A stretch of 53,432 nucleotides of DNA, taken from Streptococcus sp. (GTDB lineage Bacteria; Bacillota; Bacilli; Lactobacillales; Streptococcaceae). Shown piece after piece: positions 47,051-53,432 of the stretch (positions within the stretch are counted from its first letter, which is position 1; each line of letters starts with the position of its first letter). The stretch is taken from positions 1-53,432 of the forward strand of contig NZ_JAPJPF010000005.1 in assembly GCF_030825805.1 (NCBI RefSeq), written 5' to 3'. Both the position numbers and the translations under genes were made by a program. The notes under the pieces are model-generated. The model had not been told where the DNA came from. It searched no databases and saw nothing but the letters and a program-made list of their open reading frames with translations.

Positions 47051-47240
47051 AGAAAATTTAGCTGATTTGGAAGCTATTGTCCAAAAGTTGGAAAGTGGGC
47101 AAGTGCCCCTCGAAGAGGCCATCTCAGAGTTTCAGAAAGGAATGAAGCTATCAAAAGACTTGCAAGAAACACTTGATCAGGCTGAAAAGACCTTGGTCAA
47201 GGTGATGCAAGCAGATGGCTCAGAAACGGAACTAGTATGA
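47028..47240 (+). CDS. xseB: Exodeoxyribonuclease VII small subunit
   Basis: The 70-aa protein is almost entirely helical and has the family pattern [19 protein letters not shown] then [15 protein letters not shown]. Several copies bind one XseA. Translation is coupled to xseA by a 23-bp overlap and to the next gene by ATGA. Confidence 0.95.
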   Translation: MSKEKKFEENLADLEAIVQKLESGQVPLEEAISEFQKGMKLSKDLQETLDQAEKTLVKVMQADGSETELV

Positions 47241-48124
47241 TTCTAGAAGAAAAACTGCAAGGGGTTGAAAAAGCGATAGAAGGTTTCTACGAGGCTAAAC
47301 AAATCGCTCCCCGCTTGGTAGAATCTATCCTCTATTCAGTCCATGCAGGGGGGAAACGGATTCGACCTTTGCTCTTATTGGAGTTGCTGGAAGCCTTTCA
47401 TGCTCCCATCCTTGAAGCTCATTTTCAGGTGGCAGCCGCTCTTGAAATGATTCATACGGGAAGCTTGATTCATGATGATTTACCAGCCATGGATAATGAT
47501 GATTATCGTCGTGGTCAATTGACCAACCATAAAAAGTTTGGGGAAGACCTAGCCATCTTAGCAGGAGACTCGCTCTTCTTAGATGCCTTTGGCTGTGTGG
47601 CAGAGGCAGACCTTCCAGCTTCTATCCGGGTGCAACTGATTGCTCTGTTATCGGATGCTTCAGGGACAGCTGGGATGGTGGCAGGCCAAGTCTTGGATAT
47701 GGAAGGGGAAGGAGCGAGCCTAACCTTGGACCAGTTGCAGGTCATCCATGCCAATAAGACGGGACGACTACTAGCCTATCCTTTCCAAGCTGCGGGGATC
47801 CTCTTAGAGCTTGAGCCAGCTGTTGCGACTCTCTTAGAGGAAATTGGCCTCCATTTAGGGTTGGCTTTCCAGATTCGGGATGATATTTTGGATGTGACAG
47901 CCGATTTTGACTCTTTAGGAAAAACCCCTCAGAAGGACCTGCAGGCTGAAAAATCAACCTATCCAGCACTACTTGGTCTAGATGGAGCGCAGGCTTATTT
48001 GGATCGGGAGTTGGATGCCTGTGAGGACTTGCTCGATCACATCTCTAATCAAGTTTCCTTCGAAGGGACTGGAATCAAGAACATAATAGAAAGACTTAGA
48101 ATTCATGGTCAAGGAAAGAGTTGA
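47237..48124 (+). CDS. ispA: Farnesyl diphosphate synthase-like polyprenyl synthase
   Basis: The enzyme condenses isopentenyl diphosphate with allylic diphosphates to make farnesyl (or geranyl) diphosphate, feeding undecaprenyl-phosphate synthesis for the cell wall. The two Asp-rich motifs are [12 protein letters not shown] and [13 protein letters not shown], and [11 protein letters not shown] is the substrate loop. The 295-aa length is typical. It sits between xseB and tlyA with 4- and 20-bp overlaps, as in many Firmicutes. Confidence 0.95.
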   Translation: MILEEKLQGVEKAIEGFYEAKQIAPRLVESILYSVHAGGKRIRPLLLLELLEAFHAPILEAHFQVAAALEMIHTGSLIHDDLPAMDNDDYRRGQLTNHKKFGEDLAILAGDSLFLDAFGCVAEADLPASIRVQLIALLSDASGTAGMVAGQVLDMEGEGASLTLDQLQVIHANKTGRLLAYPFQAAGILLELEPAVATLLEEIGLHLGLAFQIRDDILDVTADFDSLGKTPQKDLQAEKSTYPALLGLDGAQAYLDRELDACEDLLDHISNQVSFEGTGIKNIIERLRIHGQGKS

Positions 48125-48920
48125 CGTACTGGCCTACAAGCAGGGACTATTTGAAACCCGGGAGCAGGCCAAACGCGGTGTGATGGCCGGTTTGGTCGTT
48201 GCGGTCCATAATGGCGAACGCTTCGATAAACCAGGTGAAAAAATTGATGAAGCGACTGAATTAAAACTCAAGGGTGAAAAACTCAAATATGTCAGTCGCG
48301 GTGGTCTCAAGTTAGAAAAGGCCTTGGACCTTTTTGAGATTGATCTGCAGGATAAGGTCACACTGGATATCGGGGCTTCGACAGGAGGCTTTACGGATGT
48401 CATGCTCCAAAATGGGGCTGCCTTGGTCTATGCAGTGGATGTAGGGACCAATCAGTTGGCATGGAAGCTTCGTCAGGATCCTCGTGTCATCTCGATGGAG
48501 CAGTTCAACTTCCGCTATGCGACGTCTGAGGATTTTGAGCAAACCCCAAGCTTTGCTAGCATTGATGTTAGTTTTATTTCCCTCAACCTCATCTTGCCAG
48601 CCCTCCATGGGATTTTACAAGAGGGAGGCCAGGTGGTTGCTCTTGTCAAACCCCAGTTTGAAGCTGGTCGGGAGCAGATTGGGAAAAATGGGATTATCAA
48701 GGATGCCAAGGTCCATCTGTCCGTCCTGGAACAGGTTCAAGGCTTTGCCTTAGAACATGGCTTCTCCGTCTTGGGAGTGGATTATTCACCGATCCAAGGG
48801 GGCCATGGCAATATTGAATTTTTACTTTATCTAGAAAAAAATACTGGGCAAGATCGTCTTCAACTGCAAGAGTTTGCGGCAGTTGTCGAAAAAGCCCACA
48901 CTGACTTTAAACATGAATAG
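48105..48920 (+). CDS. tlyA: TlyA-family rRNA 2'-O-methyltransferase
   Basis: An N-terminal S4 RNA-binding domain (about residues 1-65, [20 protein letters not shown]) precedes a Rossmann methyltransferase domain with LDIGASTGGFTDVMLQ (SAM site) and VALVKPQFEAGR. Mycobacterial TlyA methylates 16S C1409 and 23S C1920; older databases call the family haemolysin A. It overlaps ispA by 20 bp and the arginine repressor-family gene by 8 bp. Confidence 0.95.
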   Translation: MVKERVDVLAYKQGLFETREQAKRGVMAGLVVAVHNGERFDKPGEKIDEATELKLKGEKLKYVSRGGLKLEKALDLFEIDLQDKVTLDIGASTGGFTDVMLQNGAALVYAVDVGTNQLAWKLRQDPRVISMEQFNFRYATSEDFEQTPSFASIDVSFISLNLILPALHGILQEGGQVVALVKPQFEAGREQIGKNGIIKDAKVHLSVLEQVQGFALEHGFSVLGVDYSPIQGGHGNIEFLLYLEKNTGQDRLQLQEFAAVVEKAHTDFKHE

Positions 48921-49344
48921 TAAACAAAACCGATTAGAAAAAATACGCCGCTTTATCCGAGAAAATAAAGTGGGTACTCAGGATACCATTGTCGAACATC
49001 TGAGGGAAGCTGGAATTTCTGCGACACAAGCGACTGTTTCCCGCGATATCAAAGAGTTGGGGATTATTAAAACGCCTTTAAAAGGTTCTGCCTATGTCTA
49101 CGAATTGCCACGCGTCCAACATAGTGGAAAATTAGCAGAAAATAATCTTCAATCCTTTGAACGCATGGGGAGCTTTTTGAACCTCAAGCTTGTCCCAGGG
49201 ACAGCCTATCTAGTCAAGCGGCATCTACAAGAAGATTTTGATGACATCATCTTTAGCATGATTTCAGACGACAATAGTATTTTGATTGTGGCCCGCTCGG
49301 AAGAAAAGGCTCAGTTTATCGAACAACGATTGATGGAATGGTAG
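48913..49344 (+). CDS. argR: ArgR/AhrC-family transcriptional regulator
   Basis: Arginine-type repressors bind ARG boxes as hexamers. The 143-aa protein has a winged helix N-terminal domain (about residues 1-70) with ATQATVSRDIKELGI and a C-terminal oligomerisation/arginine domain (about 75-143) with LKLVPGTAYLVKR and FDDIIFSMISDDNSILIVA. The usual GDDT-type motif is changed to SDDN, which could alter arginine binding. ATG 48913 lies in the end of tlyA with no clear ribosome site, so translation is probably coupled. Streptococci have two or three ArgR paralogues; the one before recN is often called AhrC or ArgR2. Confidence 0.92.
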   Translation: MNSKQNRLEKIRRFIRENKVGTQDTIVEHLREAGISATQATVSRDIKELGIIKTPLKGSAYVYELPRVQHSGKLAENNLQSFERMGSFLNLKLVPGTAYLVKRHLQEDFDDIIFSMISDDNSILIVARSEEKAQFIEQRLMEW

Positions 49345-49351
49345 GAGAGAG

Positions 49352-51016
49352 ATGCTATTAGAAATTTCAATTAAGAACTTTGCCATCATTGAAGAAATCG
49401 CTCTGAATTTTGAAACGGGGATGACGGTTTTAACCGGTGAAACTGGAGCAGGAAAATCCATCATTATCGATGCCATGAATATGATGCTGGGGAGCCGGGC
49501 GACGACCGATGTTATCCGCCACGGAGCTCCTAAGACTGAGATTGAAGGCCTCTTTGCCATTGACGAAAATCCTGCCCTTCAGCAGTTATTTGAGGAACAG
49601 GGCTTAGAATGGGCAGAGGAGTTGATTATTCGCAGGGAAATTTTCCAGAATGGTCGGAGTGTCAGCCGGATCAATGGGCAGATGGTTAACCTCTCCGTTC
49701 TCAAGGCCGTTGGCCAGCATTTGGTAGATATTCATGGCCAGCACGATCAGGAAGAACTGATGCGGGCTCCCTTGCATATCGCTATGCTGGATAGCTTTGG
49801 GGAGGATACTTTTTTTGCGACTAAGAAGGCCTATAGAGAGACCTTTGAGAATTATAAGTCCTTGCGCAAGCAGGTCTTGCAGATCCAAAAAAATAACCAG
49901 GAAAACCAAGCTCGGATCGAGATGCTGGAATACCAAATTTCGGAAATCGAGGCGGCAGCCCTGTCCCTGGATGAAGATGTCCAGTTAGAGCAAGAACGGC
50001 AACGTCTGCTCAATCATAAGATGATTGCAGATACCCTAAGTAATGCTTATACCATGCTAGATGCAGAAGACTTCTCCAGTCTTAGCAATGTGCGGTCGGC
50101 TATGAATGATTTGCAAAGCATCGAAGAGTACGATCCAGACTACAAGACCTTATCTGATCAACTGGCTGAGACCTACTATACTCTGGAGGATTTGACCAAG
50201 CGCTTGGAGGATCTGGTAGATGGATTGGACTTTGACGGTAACCGCTTGATGCAGGTGGAAGCTCGACTAGACCTGATCCATTCAATTACTCGTAAATATG
50301 GTGGTCAGGTAAAGGATGTCCTTGATTACCTAGAGCAAATTAGCAAGGAGTATAGCCTATTAACAGGAGGAGGAACCTCTTCTGAAGACTTGGAAAAAGA
50401 ACTCAAGTCTATGGAAGGACAGTTGGTTGCCTTGGCTAAAGAACTGAGTCAAGGGCGTCATGCCTTGGCCCAAGAGCTGGAAGCTGAGATCCAGCAGGAA
50501 TTGGCGGATCTCTACATGGAAAAAGCTCGTTTCCAAGTGCGTTTTACCCCATCTAAGTTTAATCGGGAAGGAAACGAAACGGTTGAGTTTTATATTTCAA
50601 CCAACCCTGGAGAGGACTTTAAACCTTTGGTAAAAGTAGCATCAGGTGGGGAGTTGTCCCGTCTTATGTTGGCCATCAAGTCAGCCTTTTCACGTAAAGA
50701 AGGCAAGACCAGTATTGTCTTTGACGAGGTGGATACAGGGGTATCTGGTCGGGTGGCGCAGGCCATTGCTTCGAAGATTTATAAGATTGGACGTTATGGT
50801 CAGGTGCTAGCCATCTCTCATTTACCTCAGGTCATTGCAGTAGCCGATTACCAATTCTTTATCGAAAAGGTGAGCGATGAATTTTCAACGGTTTCGACCG
50901 TTCGCTTGCTCAGTCATGAAGAACGGGTCGAAGAAGTCGCTAAGATGCTAGCTGGTGAAGATGTGACAGAAGCAGCCCGTATGCAGGCAGAGCAATTGCT
51001 AAAACGGCCGTCCTAA
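49352..51016 (+). CDS. recN: DNA repair protein RecN
   Basis: RecN is an SMC-like ATPase that gathers broken DNA ends in double-strand break repair and transformation. Walker A is LTGETGAGKSIIIDAMNM, followed by the Q-loop region and two coiled coils (about residues 155-350), then the signature VASGGELSRLMLAIKSAF and Walker B IVFDEVDTGVSGRVA. The 554-aa length is normal. It is 7 bp after argR. GGAGAG is upstream. Confidence 0.97.
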   Translation: MLLEISIKNFAIIEEIALNFETGMTVLTGETGAGKSIIIDAMNMMLGSRATTDVIRHGAPKTEIEGLFAIDENPALQQLFEEQGLEWAEELIIRREIFQNGRSVSRINGQMVNLSVLKAVGQHLVDIHGQHDQEELMRAPLHIAMLDSFGEDTFFATKKAYRETFENYKSLRKQVLQIQKNNQENQARIEMLEYQISEIEAAALSLDEDVQLEQERQRLLNHKMIADTLSNAYTMLDAEDFSSLSNVRSAMNDLQSIEEYDPDYKTLSDQLAETYYTLEDLTKRLEDLVDGLDFDGNRLMQVEARLDLIHSITRKYGGQVKDVLDYLEQISKEYSLLTGGGTSSEDLEKELKSMEGQLVALAKELSQGRHALAQELEAEIQQELADLYMEKARFQVRFTPSKFNREGNETVEFYISTNPGEDFKPLVKVASGGELSRLMLAIKSAFSRKEGKTSIVFDEVDTGVSGRVAQAIASKIYKIGRYGQVLAISHLPQVIAVADYQFFIEKVSDEFSTVSTVRLLSHEERVEEVAKMLAGEDVTEAARMQAEQLLKRPS

Positions 51017-51032
51017 GAAGAAAGGAACCGAT

Positions 51033-51764
51033 ATGAAAAGCTATTTCGTAGTGGGAGACATTCATGGAAAAGCTGGTATGCTAGAGGAACTGATGACCCA
51101 TTGGGATGGTCAGTCCCAGCTGGTTTTTCTCGGAGATCTGATAGACCGTGGGGAAGATAGTCGTAAGGTTATCGAACTGGTCAAAGATGTTGTCGAACAG
51201 CAAGGGGCCATCTGCCTCTCTGGGAACCACGAATACATGTTTCTAGCCTGGATCGATGACCCGACCGAGCGCTATGACCATTACCGACGAAATGGTGGGG
51301 ACACGACCATCAACTCTCTACTTGGTCGTCCTCTCACGGCTCCAGTAGATGGCGTGGCGGATGCTCGGCGCGTGCAAGAGACTTGTGGGGATCTCGTCGC
51401 TTTCATCCGTTCGCTTCCTTTTGTCTATGAAACAGAACACTATATTTTTGTGCATGCTGGGCTTGACTTGACCTTGCCTGATTGGCATGAAACGTCGGAT
51501 TACCAAAAGGTCTGGATTCGCCAACCCTTCCATGAAGCTTTGAATCAGACAGGAAAGACCATTGTTTTCGGCCATACCCCGGTTCACTATCTCTTGGATC
51601 AAAAGATTGGAACCAAGGAGCTCTGGGTGACCAAAGATGGGAAGATTGGCATGGATGGCGGGGCTGTATATGGTGGCGTCCTCCATGGCATTCTCTTTGA
51701 TGAAAGTGGAATGAAGGCCGATGTTGCCTTGGTCAATGATGGCTTTGCAGCTATCGATGATTAA
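51033..51764 (+). CDS. Metallophosphoesterase, PPP/ApaH-like
   Basis: The calcineurin-like motifs for two metals are clear: [23 protein letters not shown] and GNHEYMFL, then [11 protein letters not shown] and [10 protein letters not shown]. The 243-aa protein could be a Ser/Thr phosphatase-like or diadenosine tetraphosphatase-like enzyme; the substrate cannot be told from sequence. It starts 16 bp after recN, with GAAAGGAACC as ribosome site, and likely shares its transcript. Confidence 0.93.
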   Translation: MKSYFVVGDIHGKAGMLEELMTHWDGQSQLVFLGDLIDRGEDSRKVIELVKDVVEQQGAICLSGNHEYMFLAWIDDPTERYDHYRRNGGDTTINSLLGRPLTAPVDGVADARRVQETCGDLVAFIRSLPFVYETEHYIFVHAGLDLTLPDWHETSDYQKVWIRQPFHEALNQTGKTIVFGHTPVHYLLDQKIGTKELWVTKDGKIGMDGGAVYGGVLHGILFDESGMKADVALVNDGFAAIDD

Positions 51765-51801
51765 GTAAAAAGGACTTTGTCCCACAAAAGCCTAGAAAAT
51801 T

Positions 51802-51810
51802 TGATATAAT
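51802..51810 (+). promoter_or_regulatory. Extended -10 promoter of the DegV gene
   Basis: TGaTATAAT (-10 box 51805-51810) lies 37 bp before the start codon. A short GGAC/GTCC hairpin with no T run is just upstream. Confidence 0.65.
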
Positions 51811-51847
51811 AGAATGGATATATCTAAGAAAAGATTGTAGGAATGTT

Positions 51848-52681
51848 ATGTCACAAGTAAAAATTGTTACAGACTCATCCGTAACGATTGAGCCTGAAGT
51901 TGTTGAAAAATACGGAATTACCATTGTTCCCCTCTCTGTTATGGTGGACGGTGTTCTCTACTCAGATGCGGAATTAACCGAAGGTGAGTTCCTTCAGTTG
52001 ATGAAATCCAGTAAAAACCTTCCAAAGACTAGCCAACCTCCAGTAGGTGTGTTTGCAGAAATCTTCGAAGACTTGGCTGAAGAAGGGGCGCAAATTATTG
52101 CAATCCATATGTCTCATGCCTTATCAGGTACAGTGGAAGCTGCACGTCAAGGAGCTACCTTAGCCAATGCAGATGTAACAGTTATCGATAGTAGCTTTAC
52201 GGACCAAGCCATGAAATTCCAAGTGGTCGAAGCAGCAAAACTGGCTCAAGAAGGTGCTAGCGTAGAGGAAATTGTAGCTCGCATTGAAGAGGTCAAGCAA
52301 AATTCTAGACTCTATATTGGGGTTTCTACTTTGGAAAACCTGGTTAAAGGAGGCCGGATTGGACGTGTAACTGGTTTATTGAGTTCCCTTTTGAATATTC
52401 GGGTCGTCATGGAAATGAAGAACGATGAACTGCAACCGATTGTCAAAGGACGCGGACAGAAAACCTTTAAAAAATGGTTGGACGAGTTGACGCAAGACTT
52501 ATCCGGTAAAGAAATCGCTGAGATAGGAATTTCCTATGCCGGTGGACCTGACTTTGCTAACGAAATGAAGGCGCAATTACAGCCTTTGGTTGCAACCCCA
52601 ATCTCTGTTTTGGAAACAGGTTCGATCATTCAAACCCACACTGGTGAAGATGCTTGGGCAGTTCTTGTCCGATTTGCATAG
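51848..52681 (+). CDS. DegV family fatty-acid-binding protein
   Basis: The 277-aa two-domain protein has the DegV signatures [44 protein letters not shown] and [11 protein letters not shown]. DegV/FakB proteins bind a fatty acid and present it to the kinase FakA for phosphorylation, so that host fatty acids enter phospholipid. Streptococci carry several FakB paralogues, and which one this is cannot be decided here. It is monocistronic. Confidence 0.92.
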   Translation: MSQVKIVTDSSVTIEPEVVEKYGITIVPLSVMVDGVLYSDAELTEGEFLQLMKSSKNLPKTSQPPVGVFAEIFEDLAEEGAQIIAIHMSHALSGTVEAARQGATLANADVTVIDSSFTDQAMKFQVVEAAKLAQEGASVEEIVARIEEVKQNSRLYIGVSTLENLVKGGRIGRVTGLLSSLLNIRVVMEMKNDELQPIVKGRGQKTFKKWLDELTQDLSGKEIAEIGISYAGGPDFANEMKAQLQPLVATPISVLETGSIIQTHTGEDAWAVLVRFA

Positions 52682-52740
52682 AAGCCCGTCAATAAAGGAA
52701 TCTATTCCTACATAAAAGTTTATAAAAACAGGTTTAGTAC

Positions 52741-52769
52741 TTGACCTAAAAGCATTTTTTAGATATGAT
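52741..52769 (+). promoter_or_regulatory. Promoter of the HU gene
   Basis: TTGACC (52741-52746) and TATGAT (52764-52769) are 17 bp apart. This is a near-consensus promoter, consistent with the high expression of HU. Confidence 0.8.
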
Positions 52770-52815
52770 AGAGATGTTAAGGGTAAAACCTAAAAAAAAT
52801 TGGAGGATTTGTTAA

Positions 52816-53091
52816 ATGGCTAACAAACAAGATTTGATCGCAAAAGTGGCAGAAGCTACAGAATTGACTAAAAAAGACTCAGCAGCAGCAGTTGACGCTG
52901 TATTTGCAGCTGTTTCAGAATACCTTTCAAAAGGTGAAAAAGTTCAATTGATCGGTTTCGGTAACTTCGAAGTTCGTGAACGTGCAGCTCGTAAAGGTCG
53001 CAACCCACAAACTGGTAAAGAAATCAAAATCGCTGCTTCTAAAGTTCCAGCATTCAAAGCTGGTAAAGCTCTTAAAGACGCAGTTAAATAA
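52816..53091 (+). CDS. hup: Histone-like DNA-binding protein HU
   Basis: HU is a small dimer that bends and compacts DNA. The 91-aa protein has the HU signature [19 protein letters not shown] and the DNA-binding arm ending [14 protein letters not shown]. Codon use is strongly biased to common codons, as expected of a highly expressed gene. GGAGG precedes its ATG. In streptococci it is often called HlpA or Hup, and it is the only HU. Confidence 0.97.
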   Translation: MANKQDLIAKVAEATELTKKDSAAAVDAVFAAVSEYLSKGEKVQLIGFGNFEVRERAARKGRNPQTGKEIKIAASKVPAFKAGKALKDAVK

Positions 53092-53102
53092 TTGTGATTA
53101 CT

Positions 53103-53136
53103 AAGGTTCCTTCTAGCTTGCTAGAGGGAACTTTTT
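53103..53136 (+). terminator. Terminator after the HU gene
   Basis: A long stem (AGGTTCCTTCTAGC/GCTAGAGGGAACTT with mismatches) ends in TTTTTG. Confidence 0.88.
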
Positions 53137-53152
53137 GTATTGGAGTCCTTTC

Positions 53153-53181
53153 TAGACAGGGCCTATAAATAGGAGTATAAT
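53153..53181 (+). promoter_or_regulatory. Promoter of the 51-aa membrane ORF
   Basis: TAGACA (53153-53158) and TATAAT (53176-53181) have a 17-bp spacer, 29 bp before the start codon at 53211. Confidence 0.75.
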
Positions 53182-53210
53182 AGAAAAAAGTGAGAAATGG
53201 AGGGTGGGCC

Positions 53211-53366
53211 ATGAGATGGATTTTTGGAATCTTTGTTCTACTCATGATTAAGCCAATTATTTATCTATTGAAAGGTCTCTGGTTTATTGCGGAACTCTTC
53301 TTTATGTTCCTTTTTGTCAAAGTTTTACTAGGAACCATGAGATGGATCCTTAATTGGGGAAGTTAA
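53211..53366 (+). CDS. Small membrane protein, 51 aa
   Basis: The ORF encodes MRWIFGIFVLLMIKPIIYLL and continues through a second hydrophobic segment (WFIAELFFMFLFVKVLLG) to a short polar end (WILNWGS). Two membrane helices are likely (about residues 3-20 and 24-43). It has its own promoter, a GGAGG ribosome site 8 nt before the ATG and a normal TAA stop, so it is likely real although short. The family is not recognised. Copy 3 of the intergenic repeat begins 15 bp after the stop and can act as terminator. Confidence 0.7.
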   Translation: MRWIFGIFVLLMIKPIIYLLKGLWFIAELFFMFLFVKVLLGTMRWILNWGS

Positions 53367-53381
53367 GAATAGAAAACAAAA

Positions 53382-53432
53382 GAGAGTGGGACAGAAATCG
53401 GTCATTCGTTAGAATTCGATTTCGTCGTCCCA
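53382..53432 (+). repeat. Three-hairpin intergenic repeat, copy 3, cut by the window end
   Basis: The first 51 bp of the element (GAGAGTGGGACAGAAATCGG) are present up to the window edge. The 3' arm of the first hairpin reads CGATTTCGTCGTCCCA, as in copy 1, not the perfect arm of copy 2. The rest lies outside the window. Confidence 0.85.

Noticed and set aside
52691..52712. AGGAAT/ATTCCT hairpin after degV
   Set aside because: Short stem without a T run; not enough to call a terminator.

Overview
The window is a 53.4 kb piece of a low-to-medium G+C Firmicute chromosome, almost certainly a Streptococcus of the oral mitis/sanguinis type (S. parasanguinis or S. australis would fit, but species cannot be fixed from sequence reading alone). 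The evidence is the streptococcal gene order around typA-murD-murG-divIB-ftsA-ftsZ-ylmEsepFylmGylmH-divIVA-ileS, a CilC prepilin peptidase with a SigX cin-box, a CtsR-controlled clpE, a PerR-controlled dpr, an HdiR/UmuC translesion cassette, and the streptococcal DUF3165, DUF1797, DUF1827 and DUF5960 families. No tRNA, rRNA, CRISPR array, prophage or insertion sequence was seen.

Layout. 1-2495 is the 3' part of valS. 2538-6419 is an accessory insert: a very AT-rich six-helix membrane protein of unknown function, then a type II-like restriction-modification pair (C5-cytosine methyltransferase and a 529-aa putative nuclease). 6426-9252 (minus strand) is a self-regulated DNA-damage cassette: hdiR, umuC, a YolD-like gene and a DUF5960 gene. 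9369-11483 is rsmD-coaD-sepM. 11797-14599 is an extracytoplasmic methionine-repair operon (ccdA, a methionine-rich lipoprotein, a thioredoxin-like lipoprotein, membrane-anchored msrAB), followed by a YesN/YesM-type two-component system (14658-17101). 17342-19538 is yutD-rlmN-vanZ-like. 19584-21160 is a stand-alone trpB behind a Trp (TGG) T-box. 21167-21842 is the competence prepilin peptidase. 21910-23232 holds dpr, yqgQ and a rhodanese-like gene. 23269-23994 is an RsuA-type pseudouridine synthase.

From 24232 to 39216 the window is core cell growth: typA, DUF3165, murD, murG, divIB, then ftsA, ftsZ, ylmE, sepF, ylmG, ylmH, divIVA and an Ile (ATC) T-box before ileS. 39278-43139 has a GNAT gene, DUF1827, NUDIX and clpE. 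43369-53366 has DUF1797, folD, nnrD, the compact xseA-xseB-ispA-tlyA-argR-recN run, a phosphoesterase, degV, the HU gene and an untracked 51-aa membrane ORF.

Themes that tie the window together are stress and repair outside and inside the cell (Msr operon, Dpr, ClpE, HdiR/UmuC, RecN, XseAB, R-M) and wall synthesis/division. The most distinctive items are (i) the 101-aa lipoprotein whose mature part carries 15 methionines and sits inside the methionine-sulfoxide repair operon, (ii) an approximately 178-bp three-hairpin intergenic element present in three copies with a 101-nt core identical in the two complete copies, (iii) a cin-box only 8 nt from the cilC start codon and a -10 box only 7 nt from the rsmD start codon, both implying leaderless or nearly leaderless transcripts, and (iv) the orphan trpB under its own T-box.
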